Shown here in pieces: positions 35,086 through 44,009 of a stretch of 64,000 bases of DNA (position 1 is its first letter; each line of letters opens with the position of its first letter). A program made the position numbers and the translations under genes. The stretch spans positions 186,001 to 250,000 of the forward strand of contig CAVWOV010000019.1 of NCBI GenBank assembly GCA_963756715.1, read 5' to 3'. The notes below the pieces were generated by a model. That model searched no databases. It saw only the letters and a list, made by a program, of their open reading frames with translations, and was not told the origin of the DNA. This DNA is from VAZQ01 sp963756715 (GTDB lineage Bacteria > Pseudomonadota > Alphaproteobacteria > Rhizobiales > Xanthobacteraceae).

Positions 35086-36060
35086 TCAAAGCTTCGGAAG
35101 CTTCGCCACGTCGACCGCGCGCTTCCAGCGCACGCGCTCTTCGGCGAAGAACTTCTCGACGTCGTCCGGCGAGCCGCCGACCGGCTCTGAGCCGATCGAA
35201 CGGAATTTTTCGATGACCTCGGGCCGCTTCAATGCGGCCTGTGCTTCAGTGCTGAGCTTCAACACGATCGGACGCGGCGTCTTGGCGGGAACCGACAGCG
35301 CGTTCCATGAGCTTGCCTGATAACCCTTCACGACGGTCCCGATCGGCGGCACACCCGGCAGGAGCGCCACGGGCGCGGCGGTCGAAACCCCAATGGCGAT
35401 GAGCGCGCCGGATTTGATGTGCGGCAGGATCGGGCCGAGATTGTCGATCATCAAGCCAACGCGGCCGGTGATGACGTCCTGCAGCGACTGACTCGTGCCC
35501 TTGTAGGGAATGTGATTCATTTCGACACCCGCCATCGCCATGAACAGCGACATGCAGAGATGGCTGGTCGAGCCGACGCCCGAACTCGCGAAGTCGATCT
35601 TGCCCGGATTGGCCTTGGCCTTCGCGATCAGTTCCTCGATCGTCTTCACGCCGAGCGAGGGATGCACCACCATGACGTTCGGAAAGCGCGCCACCAGTGT
35701 GATCGGGGCGAACGATTTCTCCATGTCGAACGGCAGGTTCTTGTAGAGGTAGGCGTTGATCGTGTGCGTCGCCGGTGGCGCCATCAGCAGCGTGTAGCCG
35801 TCGGGTTCGCTGTTGGCGACGAAGGTCGCGCCGATGTTAGCGCCAGCGCCGGGCTTGTTGACGACCGTGAACGGTTGCTTGAGCGCGGTGGTGAATTGAT
35901 CCGCCATGATGCGCGTGAGGATGTCGGTGTTCCCGCCGGGCGGGAAAGGCACCACGATCTGCGCCGGGTGCGAGGGATAGCTGTCCTCAGCATTGCCGGT
36001 AGCGGCCGCCAACACGGCGAGCATGGCAGCCGTTAATCCCAAAAAGAACGCCCGGACCAT
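35086..36060 (-). CDS. Bug family periplasmic receptor (TctC-like)
   Basis: A 324-residue Bug protein with signal peptide (FFLGLTAAMLAVLAAATGNAE) and core text SYPSHPAQIVVPFPPGGNTD and NKPGAGANIGATFVANSEPDG. GGAGG precedes ATG 36060. It is the downstream partner of the D-aminoacylase-like amidohydrolase gene, 78 bases away on the same strand, and may take up its substrate. Confidence 0.92.
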   Translation of the reverse strand: MVRAFFLGLTAAMLAVLAAATGNAEDSYPSHPAQIVVPFPPGGNTDILTRIMADQFTTALKQPFTVVNKPGAGANIGATFVANSEPDGYTLLMAPPATHTINAYLYKNLPFDMEKSFAPITLVARFPNVMVVHPSLGVKTIEELIAKAKANPGKIDFASSGVGSTSHLCMSLFMAMAGVEMNHIPYKGTSQSLQDVITGRVGLMIDNLGPILPHIKSGALIAIGVSTAAPVALLPGVPPIGTVVKGYQASSWNALSVPAKTPRPIVLKLSTEAQAALKRPEVIEKFRSIGSEPVGGSPDDVEKFFAEERVRWKRAVDVAKLPKL

Positions 36061-36138
36061 TTAATTGCCTCCGATCTGACCGCAGATTCCGAAGCAAGAG
36101 TCGGGCCATCGTCGTGCGGGCGATCCCCTTTCAGATGA

Positions 36139-37626
36139 TCAAGGCGCCGGCATCTCGCCGCCCATCGGACCAAGCGTATGTCGGCGCAGCGCGCGGCCGG
36201 GACGGTTTCCGGTTGCGGCGCCGTCCTTCCAAACCATCCGGCCGTTGACCATGACGAACGCAACGCCCGCCGCCGGTACCTTTGGCCGCTCGAACGTCGC
36301 GGTGTCCGCGATCCGCAGCGGATCGAACAGGACCAGGTCGGCGAAGGCGCCCGCGCGCAGGCTGCCGCGGTCCTTGAGCCCGAACTGCGCGGCCGGCAGC
36401 GCAGTCATCCGCCTGACGGCCTCTTCCAACGGGAACAGTTTGACGTCACGGACATAGTGTCCGAGCACGCGCGGGAATGTTCCCCACAATCGGGGATGAG
36501 GATGCTCGTCGTGCGGCAGTCCGTCGGAGCCGATCATGGTGTGCGGATAGGACAAAACCCGGCGGACGTCGTCCTCGCTCATCATGAAGTAGATGGCGCC
36601 GGCCGGCAGTAATTGGGTCGAGGCTTCTTCGATGTCGCAGCCGAGTTGTTCCGCGATCGCGTCGAGCGTCTGCCCGGCGAATTCAGGACGGGCCTTCGAC
36701 CACGTTACGATGATCTTGCTCGCAAGTGCCAGGCGGCGCGGGTCGAGCATGGTCGAGGCCGCAACGTAAGGATAGACATCGAGGCCAAGCTTCTGGGTCT
36801 TACGGGCCTCCTCGATCAGCTTCAGCGTCTCCCCGACCAGACCGTGGTTGGCGATGCCGCTGGCCTTGTGGTGCGAGATGACGATCGGGATGCCGGCAGC
36901 CTTGCCGATCGCGATGGTCTCGTTGACCGCCGCGACGACATGCGAGGCCTCGTCGCGCATGTGGGTGGTGTGAATGCCACCGTAGGCCCGCATCGGCTTC
37001 GCCAGCGCGATGACCTCGTCGGTCGGCGCGTCGTTGGCGGGGGGATAGTAGAGCCCCGTGGACATGCCGATGGCGCCACTTTCGAGCGACGTTTCGAGCG
37101 TCTGGCGCATGGCATCGATCTCGGACGACGTCGCCGCCCGGTCGAACCTCTCCATCGCGCCGACCCGCAAGGTGGTATGGCCGACCTGGCAAGCGGCGTT
37201 GAGCGCCGGCGGATCCCGGTCGAGCGCCGCAAGATAGCCGTCGAACGTCGCAAAGAATTGTTGCGGCTCGCGCCCGATGATGTCGAGCGGCGGCGGCGGG
37301 TAGCGGTCGATCGACAACGGCGCGAGACTGATGCCGCAATTGCCGGTGATGACCGTGGTCACGCCCTGGCTGATCTTGCATTCCATCAGCGGGTCGCTGA
37401 GCAGCGCGCGATCGTCATGGGTGTGGGTGTCGACAAAGCCCGGCGCGAGCGCGAGGCCGTTGGCCTGGATTTCCTGGCCGCCCTTCGTGTGCCCGAGGTC
37501 GCCGGTCGCGATGATCCGATCGTCCTTGACGGCGAGATCGCCATGCACGCCGGGCCTGCCGCTGCCATCAATCAGCAGCGCGCCGCGGATCACCAGATCG
37601 GGTTGGTTGGTCGGGTCATGCTGCAT
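36139..37626 (-). CDS. D-aminoacylase-like amidohydrolase
   Basis: ATG 37626 gives 495 residues; an in-frame GTG 12 codons upstream is possible. Amidohydrolase features: PDLVIRGALLIDGSGRPG at the start, metal motif GFVDTHTHDD, GNCGISLAP (the cysteine seen in D-aminoacylases), THMRDEAS, ISHHKASG and IGSDGLPHDEHPHPRLWG. These match N-acyl-D-amino-acid deacylases, which remove acyl groups from N-acyl-D-amino acids with zinc. It is paired with a Bug receptor. Dihydroorotase-like alternatives are less likely given the conserved Cys and SDG motif. Confidence 0.88.
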   Translation of the reverse strand: MQHDPTNQPDLVIRGALLIDGSGRPGVHGDLAVKDDRIIATGDLGHTKGGQEIQANGLALAPGFVDTHTHDDRALLSDPLMECKISQGVTTVITGNCGISLAPLSIDRYPPPPLDIIGREPQQFFATFDGYLAALDRDPPALNAACQVGHTTLRVGAMERFDRAATSSEIDAMRQTLETSLESGAIGMSTGLYYPPANDAPTDEVIALAKPMRAYGGIHTTHMRDEASHVVAAVNETIAIGKAAGIPIVISHHKASGIANHGLVGETLKLIEEARKTQKLGLDVYPYVAASTMLDPRRLALASKIIVTWSKARPEFAGQTLDAIAEQLGCDIEEASTQLLPAGAIYFMMSEDDVRRVLSYPHTMIGSDGLPHDEHPHPRLWGTFPRVLGHYVRDVKLFPLEEAVRRMTALPAAQFGLKDRGSLRAGAFADLVLFDPLRIADTATFERPKVPAAGVAFVMVNGRMVWKDGAATGNRPGRALRRHTLGPMGGEMPAP

Positions 37627-37924
37627 GGGGGCACCGGGCAGGAGGGAACCGGAATTTACCACGTCCGGCTAAGCCCGTCGCGAGCGTTCGCTTGCGGGTG
37701 CATGGCGATGACGCGCTGGTCGGCCGATCCCCGCAATGGTTGTCGATGGCGGGGAGATTGACGGCGTTGCGGATGTCGCGCCTCGCGAACCGGTCATGAT
37801 GCGGGGGCACGGGCTAATCCAACCCCCCACAATAAACCCAAAATCCGCCTGTAGTTCTGCGCCGGATGGTCTTGACGATCGCATAAGTTCATCTAACTCT
37901 TGGGTGTACGGCAGGAGCAAAGCT
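37627..37924. other. Intergenic region
   Basis: Divergent gap between the amidohydrolase and a small hypothetical gene. It must hold two promoters but contains no recognisable motif pair, repeat or further gene. Confidence 0.5.
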
Positions 37925-38218
37925 ATGGGCTACGTCGTTTACTTGATCGGGTCCGACGACCTGAAGCCATTCAGATATTTCGAGACGCGCCAGGTCGCCT
38001 CGGAATACGCGCGAAATCGCGTGGAAACGGCCGAAGCCGAGCGAGCAGAAATTTACGACGTGCCGGACGCAACAGGGTCCGGCGATGCTATTGCCGCGGT
38101 TCGGATTGGAGCCGCAAACCTGATCGAAAGCCACGGAGAAGGCGCGGACGAGAGCGCGCCGCAAGAGCCGCAAAAGTCAGGCGGCAACCCGATTCTAAAG
38201 TACCTCGGTCTTAGGTGA
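37925..38218 (+). CDS. Small hypothetical protein
   Basis: ATG 37925 preceded by caggag gives 97 residues. The N-terminal half (MGYVVYLIGSDDLKPFRYFE) looks like a compact alpha/beta unit; the middle is charged and the C-terminus is polar and low in complexity (GEGADESAPQEPQKSGG). There is no signal peptide or membrane segment. I do not recognise the family. It stands alone, flanked by gaps. Confidence 0.6.
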   Translation: MGYVVYLIGSDDLKPFRYFETRQVASEYARNRVETAEAERAEIYDVPDATGSGDAIAAVRIGAANLIESHGEGADESAPQEPQKSGGNPILKYLGLR

Positions 38219-38263
38219 CATCGCGCGCTCTCCTTGGGTGCGCGGCCGATTGCGCCCCCGCTT

Positions 38264-38400
38264 CTAACCACACGCGCTCTCATACCGACGCGACCCGCTT
38301 TGCTCACGGGCCGATGATCGGATCGCCTCGGCCTCCACGAGGAAGTCGGGGCCGGAGAGCGTTCGCAACTCGACCGCCGTGCTCGCCGGCAGTGCCCTGG
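38264..38400 (-). pseudogene. Possible RidA-family 3' remnant
   Basis: One minus-strand frame reads ALPASTAVELRTLSGP followed by DFLVEAEAI, which resembles the end of RidA proteins (PARTxVEVxxL...LVExEAI), and stops at 38264. The upstream part cannot be joined into a complete RidA gene, so this would be a decayed copy. The match is short and could be chance. Confidence 0.35.
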
Positions 38401-38484
38401 AACAGGCCGCAAGAACGTGGCGGCGCCCTTGCCGCGGATCGGCCCGCCGCGAAAGCCGAACCGCTCACGGGCCGAGGCCGGCGC

Positions 38485-39513
38485 CTACTTGGCCACTTGG
38501 CGCTCGGCGACCGGCGGCAGGAAGCTTGAATCGAACACCGCTGCAGGCGGCAACTTGCGAGGAAGCTGAAATCCTTCGGTGACGATGTCGATGTGCTTGC
38601 TTAGCCGTTCCGGATCCACGTTTCCGATCCCAGACTTGCGAACGCCGGGGGTAATGACGAACTCAAGAGCAGCTTTGAGGCGCGCAAGTTCGACGGTCGG
38701 ATTGGACAGCGGCTCGGCTTTCTTCAGTGCCGCGACCGCGGCATTCGGATCGGCAGCCGCAGCCAGCCAGGATTGTAGCGTCGCCTTAACGAAGCCGCGC
38801 ACCACGTTCGGATGCTGCTTGGCGTATGCCGCGGTGGTGAAGACGACATTGGCATAGAGATCGAGACCGTGATCGAGCAGCATCATCACGTTGAGGTCCT
38901 CGCGCTTTACGCCAAGGCCCATGGCCGAGGGCACCGCGGTCATCACCCAGGCGGCGGTAAAATCGACGTCACCGCGTACCATCATCGCTTCGCGGACCTG
39001 CGGCTGGACATTGGTCCAATGTACGCTCTTCGGATCAATCTTATTGGTTCGCGCGAACACGTCGAACAGGCGAAACGTGGAATCGACCGCCGGCGCGGCA
39101 CCCTTGCGCCCAACCAGATCGGCGGGCTTGGTGATCCCGGATTTCTTGAGCGAGATGAAGCTCAGCGGCGCCTTGTCATAGATCAAGGCGACAGCGATCA
39201 GCTCCCGTCCGGGATTTTTCGCATTAAACTCGATGAGCGAGCTTAAATCGCCGAAGCCAATATCATAGGCGCCGCTGGCGACCTTGATGATCGAATCGGC
39301 GCCACCGCGCCCGGAATCGAATGCGGTGAAGTCGATCCCCTGCGCCGCGTAGTAACCGCGCTCGCGGCCAAGCACGAATGGCGACTGCTGGCCCTGCAGC
39401 AGGAAGTCGAGCACGAACCGCACACCGGTATTCTGCGCAGCAGCCGGCGCCATGGCGGCGAATAAGGCCAATGCCAAAACGCCGATCGCGGCGAGACCTC
39501 TGCGCATACTCAT
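38485..39513 (-). CDS. ABC transporter substrate-binding protein, NitT/TauT type (lone receptor)
   Basis: ATG 39513, preceded by aaggaag, gives 342 residues. Signal peptide IGVLALALFAAMAPAAAQ; mature text VRFVLDFLLQGQQSPFVLGRERGYYAAQGIDF and VASGAYDIGFGDLSSLIEFN are typical of NMT1/SsuA-like receptors. No permease or ATPase gene adjoins it; it may use the incomplete or complete systems elsewhere in the window. It is divergent from an isochorismatase-type hydrolase. Confidence 0.9.
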   Translation of the reverse strand: MSMRRGLAAIGVLALALFAAMAPAAAQNTGVRFVLDFLLQGQQSPFVLGRERGYYAAQGIDFTAFDSGRGGADSIIKVASGAYDIGFGDLSSLIEFNAKNPGRELIAVALIYDKAPLSFISLKKSGITKPADLVGRKGAAPAVDSTFRLFDVFARTNKIDPKSVHWTNVQPQVREAMMVRGDVDFTAAWVMTAVPSAMGLGVKREDLNVMMLLDHGLDLYANVVFTTAAYAKQHPNVVRGFVKATLQSWLAAAADPNAAVAALKKAEPLSNPTVELARLKAALEFVITPGVRKSGIGNVDPERLSKHIDIVTEGFQLPRKLPPAAVFDSSFLPPVAERQVAK

Positions 39514-39808
39514 GATTGCTTCCTTTGCTGCTTCCCGGGGCGGCGGGGACTGTAAAACGTAGCATTCAAGCGCAACACCTGAAAGCCGAACGGCAACGGC
39601 GCGAATTTTCCGGCCTCGACACGGCCTGCTTGCAACCATTCCGTTGGCCTTGACAGCCGCGTCGACCAGCATGCTACCGGTAATGACGACGGGGGCATAT
39701 CCTTGCCGCACTGTCGATGCGCGTAGCGTCGCGGTATTCCGCCCCGCCGTGGTCATCTGATCGGAAACACGTCGTGCGTCCGAAGCTACCATTGGGGGTT
39801 GAGTCATC

Positions 39809-40471
39809 GTGACGGATCACAAATCGCAATCTGCGGAGCTCTATCAAAAGCAAGGGATGGGCCAGCGCATTGGCTTCGGCAGCCGGCCCGCCGTTCTCAT
39901 CATCGATATGCAGCATGATTTTTGCGACCCGGACGCACCGACGACGCTTTGGCCGTCCATCGGCGAGACCTACGAACCGATCCGCCAGTTGGCCGCAAGC
40001 GCGCGTGCGCGGCGTGTCCCGGTTTTCTACACGCGGGGCTTGGTGGCGGCCGATGGTTCGTCCGCCGGGCTGTGGCGATACAAGCAGCGCTACCATGCCG
40101 AGGGGCGGGTCCAGATCGACGGCAGCCGGGGAGCGGAAATCATTCCGGAAGTCGCGCCTGAGCCCGGCGATCACGTCATCCGCAAGTGGCGGCCGAGCGC
40201 GTTCTTCCGCACAGACTTTGAAGTCTTCCTCAATGTGCTCGCGATCGACACACTGCTGGTCTGTGGGACCAGCGCAAGCGGCTGCGTTCGCGCCACGGTC
40301 ACGGACGCATTCATGCGAGACATCCGCTGCATGGTGGTTCGCGACGGAGTGGCCGACCGCACCACCGCCGTGATGGATGCCAACCTGTTCGACATGGAAC
40401 AGAAATACGCGGACGTGGTGACGTCCACCGAAGCGATCGACTATTTGAATGGCTTCCCGCTGAAAAATTGA
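39809..40471 (+). CDS. Isochorismatase-like cysteine amidohydrolase (N-carbamoylsarcosine/maleamate amidase type)
   Basis: GTG 39809, 220 residues. The triad is present: D33 (LIIDMQHDF), K126 (VIRKWRPSAF) and C159 (GTSASGCVRAT), with the cis-peptide before the Cys loop. The N-terminal YQKQGMGQRIGFGSRPAVL is characteristic of the N-carbamoylsarcosine amidase/maleamate amidohydrolase group. It hydrolyses an amide or carbamoyl bond releasing ammonia. It is divergent from a lone ABC receptor; together they may import and hydrolyse one compound. Confidence 0.88.
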   Translation: MTDHKSQSAELYQKQGMGQRIGFGSRPAVLIIDMQHDFCDPDAPTTLWPSIGETYEPIRQLAASARARRVPVFYTRGLVAADGSSAGLWRYKQRYHAEGRVQIDGSRGAEIIPEVAPEPGDHVIRKWRPSAFFRTDFEVFLNVLAIDTLLVCGTSASGCVRATVTDAFMRDIRCMVVRDGVADRTTAVMDANLFDMEQKYADVVTSTEAIDYLNGFPLKN

Positions 40472-40586
40472 CCGCGAGACTGTCGCTCAAAGTAAGCATT
40501 CCCGAACTGGCCGCCAACCGGCGAATGCAGCAAAGCGGACATTTCGTCTGCGTTCGATGTTCGTCATAAGGCTCAGCAGCCACGCC

Positions 40587-40661
40587 TTATGCCACAAGCA
40601 CGATCATGTCCGGGTCGCGGATGGCCACGGCCTTGCCGCCAGCAATTCCGCGCGGGATCAT
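40587..40661 (-). pseudogene. Remnant of a VOC (glyoxalase-fold) gene 3' end
   Basis: A 24-codon frame ending AGGKAVAIRDPDMIVLVA matches the C-terminus of the VOC protein at 43076-43993 (GGKAVAIRDPDGHMIVLMQ). The DNA is identical over 31 bases (40610-40640 versus 43104-43134), after which six bases are missing. It appears to be a truncated copy on the same strand. Confidence 0.6.
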
Positions 40662-40662
40662 C

Positions 40663-41115
40663 TCAGGCCAGAACCGAAATCTGGGGAGCGATGTGCGTCA
40701 AGAGTTCCAGCGGTTCCTCCATCATCAATTCCATCTTCTCGTGGAAGGCTTCGCGCAACGCACACCAGGCGACGCCGATGTGTGCGAATAATGCGGCCTT
40801 GCGGCGGCGCAGCGCGGTGGCCGCGTGTTCGGCTAGCCGCATGGGATTGTGATGTTCGAACAGAACGCGTCCTACCCCGTCCTCGATTACATAAAGCCGT
40901 CCCAGACGGGAAATGCTCAAAATGCAATGATGATCTGGGGCCGGTCCAATCAAGAATGCCTGCGGATCGCCGCATTCGGTTGTGCCGACCTCCCAACCGC
41001 TCGCCTCACCGCTCGAAATCGCTTTCGCGGATACCGCGAGCACCTGCTGCAGTTCGCCGACCCGCCAGCCGTCCGGCATGTGTTCGGTCACGCGCTGAAA
41101 TTTCACCACTGTCAT
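40663..41115 (-). CDS. Hypothetical protein partner of an XRE regulator
   Basis: A 150-residue cytoplasmic protein whose ATG overlaps the stop of the XRE gene (ATGA). The N-terminal half is mixed alpha/beta (TVVKFQRVTEHMPDGW...LVIGPAPDHHCILS-like) and the C-terminal half is helical and rich in Ala, Arg and Glu. I do not recognise a family. Tight coupling to an HTH gene suggests a regulator plus small effector or toxin-antitoxin-like arrangement, but no toxin motif is visible. Confidence 0.65.
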   Translation of the reverse strand: MTVVKFQRVTEHMPDGWRVGELQQVLAVSAKAISSGEASGWEVGTTECGDPQAFLIGPAPDHHCILSISRLGRLYVIEDGVGRVLFEHHNPMRLAEHAATALRRRKAALFAHIGVAWCALREAFHEKMELMMEEPLELLTHIAPQISVLA

Positions 41116-41405
41116 CGCTTCACCTCAAAAAGCAGCCGGTGCAATTCCGGGTCGTAGTAAGAGAGGAGCTTGCGGGCGAATTGCGCTGGATTGGTGTCGA
41201 GTGCACGAGCCCAAGCTTCCATGCTCTCCGTCGGAACCCGGCCGAAGCCGTTCTCCACCTGAGAAATGAACGTGTAATATTTGAGCCCAAGGTTTGCGGC
41301 GAGTTCGATCTGCGACAAGCCTGCCTTTGCTCTTAGTTCTTTGAGCCAAGCGCCCGCCTGCTTGCGGAACTGCTTGGCCTGCGAATCCGCTTTGGCGAAA
41401 TGCAT
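41112..41405 (-). CDS. XRE-type helix-turn-helix protein
   Basis: ATG 41405 with ggaagga upstream gives 97 residues. The HTH lies at about 20-75 (WLKELRAKAGLSQIELAANLG, shown here as two helices, then YYTFISQVENGFGRVP). An in-frame upstream ATG at 41474 would add residues encoded by the direct repeats and is less likely. Coupled to the following hypothetical gene. Two direct repeats in its promoter region suggest autoregulation. Confidence 0.82.
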   Translation of the reverse strand: MHFAKADSQAKQFRKQAGAWLKELRAKAGLSQIELAANLGLKYYTFISQVENGFGRVPTESMEAWARALDTNPAQFARKLLSYYDPELHRLLFEVKR

Positions 41406-41425
41406 AAGCTTTCCTTCCCGGCAGA

Positions 41426-41468
41426 GAACGCGCTTGCGCTCCCTTGGCAAAAGAACGCTCTTGCGTCC
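41426..41468. promoter_or_regulatory. Imperfect direct repeats, candidate XRE operators
   Basis: GAACGCGCTTGCGCTCC (41426-41442) and GAACGCTCTTGCGTCC (41453-41468) are related copies 27 bases apart just upstream of the XRE start. Each has partial dyad symmetry around CTTGCG. Spacing of about 2.5 helical turns and position suggest autoregulatory binding sites. Confidence 0.4.
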
Positions 41469-41591
41469 TTGCACGTTTCGTGATTACTAAACTATCTCTT
41501 CTGTGGCTATTTTTGACTAGACGAAGATTAGCACAATTCGCGGCTATCGCAAAGGGACAGTGGTAACCCTCAGGGAGTCCGAGGACGGGTC

Positions 41592-41933
41592 ATGGCGATC
41601 ACCAATTCCGCCAAAGACTATGGCCCTCGCCGGCACCACGCCTCGTGGAACGGTCCGTGCGTGGCATTCCTGGCAACCGTCGCGTTGACCGGCGCATTCA
41701 TCTTCGCCGGATTGATCCCGGATAACCTATTGATGCCCGCGGCCGCCACTCTGCTGTTTGTGCTTGCCACGATGATTGCGCTGGTGGCCTGGATCCGGCG
41801 CAGCACCGACGAGTATGAGGTGACGTACTGGGACGTGGCCGGTGCCATCACATTGATCGGCATTTGCACGGCCACTCTGGTTGAACCCGACCAATTGGTG
41901 CGGCTCGTCGTTGGAGCCCATGGCAAGAATTGA
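41592..41933 (+). CDS. Small inner-membrane protein, hypothetical
   Basis: 113 residues from ATG 41592 (gaggacggg upstream). Three hydrophobic segments: VAFLATVALTGAFIFAGLI, LLMPAAATLLFVLATMIAL and VAGAITLIGICTATLV, with a charged loop IRRSTDEYE between the last two. No known family recognised. It precedes a cation exchanger gene by 51 bases and may share its transcript. Confidence 0.7.
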   Translation: MAITNSAKDYGPRRHHASWNGPCVAFLATVALTGAFIFAGLIPDNLLMPAAATLLFVLATMIALVAWIRRSTDEYEVTYWDVAGAITLIGICTATLVEPDQLVRLVVGAHGKN

Positions 41934-41984
41934 GCGGCGCTCGTCGCCCGCCCAAGCGTCCAACAACCTTGAGCGGGACATCAA

Positions 41985-43022
41985 ATGACTACGCTCCTTC
42001 AATTCGCCGGCGGGTTCGTCCTGCTGCTGTTCGGCGCCGAGTATCTGGTTCGCGGCGCGGTTGCATTGGCGCAAAAGCTGAAGGTCGCGCCGATGATTAT
42101 CGGCATGACCATAGTCGCCTACGGCACCACCGCGCCGGAACTGGTTGTGAGCCTGCAAGCCGCCGTTGACGGGCTACCCGGCATCTCGGTCGGCAATGTT
42201 GTGGGCTCCAATATTGCCAACATCCTTTTGATCCTCGGCACGGCTGCGGTGGTTTTCCCGATCGTGGTGCAGCCGACGACGCTTTACCGTGATGCGGCGA
42301 TGTGCATGGGGGCGGCGCTGTTGTTCACCGCGCTTGCATTGTCGGGCAGCATCGAACGCTGGCAGGGCGCGTTGATGGTGGTAATCCTCGCGGTATTCTC
42401 ATTCTATGCGTTCGCGACCGAGCGGCGACGCGGCAAGCACAATGATCCGGGAGACCTGGCGGAGGAGTTGGCGGAAGAATTCACCGAGCCCCAGAAGCCG
42501 GTTTGGCTATCGCTGTTGTCTGTCGTTGGCGGCATCGCCGCCGTGGTGGCTGGCGCCAAACTCCTGGTCACAGCCGCCGTCACCAGTGCTCGGGCCCTCG
42601 GCGTCGGCGAAGAGGTGATCGGCCTCACCATTGTCGCGGTGGGCACATCCCTGCCGGAACTTGCCACTGCGGTCGTGGCCGCGTGGAAACGTCACTCCGA
42701 TATTGCGGTCGGCAATATCCTCGGCGCCGGAATCTACAATCTGCTGGCAATCATGGGGCTGGTTTCGGTGGTCGCGCCGATTCCCGTTCCGCCGCAAATC
42801 GTGGCCTTCGACCTGTGGGTGATGTTGGCAGTGACGGCGACGCTGCTCACCATCCTGCTCTGGCGTAAGGGTCTCAGTCGCCCCGTCGGCGCGATGTTCC
42901 TTGCCGGCTTCGTCGCGTACACGGCGCTCCAGTATTACGGCGTCGACAGGATGCTGGGCGCAGACCAAGTCACCCAGGCCACCGCCGGGGAGCGGCTCAA
43001 ACCAGATGCCGGGCTAAAATAG
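41985..43022 (+). CDS. Ca2+/Na+ (cation) exchanger, CaCA family, YrbG-like
   Basis: A 345-residue membrane protein with two inverted repeats. The alpha-1 region contains IIGMTIVAYGTTAPELVVS and VGNVVGSNIANILLILG; the alpha-2 region contains VIGLTIVAVGTSLPELATA and VGNILGAGIYNLLAIMG. Both carry the conserved acidic residue of the ion site. A charged cytoplasmic loop (ERRRGKHNDPGDLAEELAEE) separates the halves. The family exchanges Ca2+ for Na+ or H+. Normal length. Confidence 0.92.
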   Translation: MTTLLQFAGGFVLLLFGAEYLVRGAVALAQKLKVAPMIIGMTIVAYGTTAPELVVSLQAAVDGLPGISVGNVVGSNIANILLILGTAAVVFPIVVQPTTLYRDAAMCMGAALLFTALALSGSIERWQGALMVVILAVFSFYAFATERRRGKHNDPGDLAEELAEEFTEPQKPVWLSLLSVVGGIAAVVAGAKLLVTAAVTSARALGVGEEVIGLTIVAVGTSLPELATAVVAAWKRHSDIAVGNILGAGIYNLLAIMGLVSVVAPIPVPPQIVAFDLWVMLAVTATLLTILLWRKGLSRPVGAMFLAGFVAYTALQYYGVDRMLGADQVTQATAGERLKPDAGLK

Positions 43023-43075
43023 AGCGAGGCAATTGGCTGATCGTTGCCGAGCATCTAAAGGTCATGAGCCAGCGC

Positions 43076-43993
43076 TCATTGCATAAGCACGATCATGTGC
43101 CCGTCCGGGTCGCGGATGGCCACGGCCTTGCCGCCGTCGATCAAGGTCACAACGCCCGGAGACACAAACACCACGCCTGCTGCTTCCAGCCGCCCGACCA
43201 GCGAAGCCAGATCGTCAACCCGGTGAACCTGACGGGCTGACGCCACGTCGTTGGCCTGGATTTCCGAATTCAAGGCGCGTCCTGGCGGCGTCCGATAATG
43301 CAAGAGCTCCACATGCGGCGTCGCGACCGACGCAGGCGCGAGCGCCACGACGTCGACCTCGCAGCCAGCAAGGCCGTCGAGCCGATCCTGTTCGGGCCCC
43401 TGGTTCAGTGACCGGCCGGCGATACGAAATCCGAGCAACCCGACATAGAACGCGATGCTGCGGTCCACATCCATCACCGAGATCGCGGTGTGGTCGAAGC
43501 CAAGGATTCCCGTTCCGGAGGTGCGTTGCCAGATGGGCGCGCCGGTGCCGCGCGGAAAGAAGATCAGCTCCAGCGGGTGGCCCTCAGGATCGCGAAACTT
43601 GAACGCGGTGACACCCCCGGTATTGGCGGGCAGGAGCACCGGCTCGCCTGCGGTGATCGCGCCTGGCGATGCGCCCTTCAGCCGCTGCCACACGGCGGTG
43701 ATGTCGCCGGTCACCAGCGCGAGATGCTCGAACCATTGATCATTCGAGGCCCGCGCCTCCGGGTACCGACGGCCGGGCGGATCGAACGCCACCAGCTTGA
43801 TGACGTGCTGCCCGAGGCTCACATCGACGGCGCGGGCCGTGGTGCCCTCGGCAAGCCCGAGCAACCGGTTCCGGGCCGGATCGCCGAACGTGTGTTCAGG
43901 TCCGACATCGAGCCCGAGCCCGTCGCGGTAGAAGCCGGCCGTTCCGGCGAGGTCAGCCACCGTAAGATCGACGCTGATGAGTTCGGTCACCGG
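43076..43993 (-). CDS. Two-domain VOC (glyoxalase/dioxygenase fold) protein
   Basis: 305 residues from ATG 43993 (MPVTELISVDLTV). Two VOC modules: about 1-145, with the end ITAFKFRDPEGHPLELIFFP-like text (TAFKFRDPEGHPLELIF), and 150-305, with GFDHTAISVMDVDRSIAFYV and RDPDGHMIVLMQ. Histidine and glutamate positions typical of the metal site are present in part. Extradiol dioxygenase or glyoxalase activity is possible. It is the last gene in a minus-strand group with a cupin and DoxX gene. A truncated copy of its 3' end is at 40587. Confidence 0.85.
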   Translation of the reverse strand, partial: PVTELISVDLTVADLAGTAGFYRDGLGLDVGPEHTFGDPARNRLLGLAEGTTARAVDVSLGQHVIKLVAFDPPGRRYPEARASNDQWFEHLALVTGDITAVWQRLKGASPGAITAGEPVLLPANTGGVTAFKFRDPEGHPLELIFFPRGTGAPIWQRTSGTGILGFDHTAISVMDVDRSIAFYVGLLGFRIAGRSLNQGPEQDRLDGLAGCEVDVVALAPASVATPHVELLHYRTPPGRALNSEIQANDVASARQVHRVDDLASLVGRLEAAGVVFVSPGVVTLIDGGKAVAIRDPDGHMIVLMQ

Positions 43994-44009
43994 CATTTCA
44001 GAATCCCGC

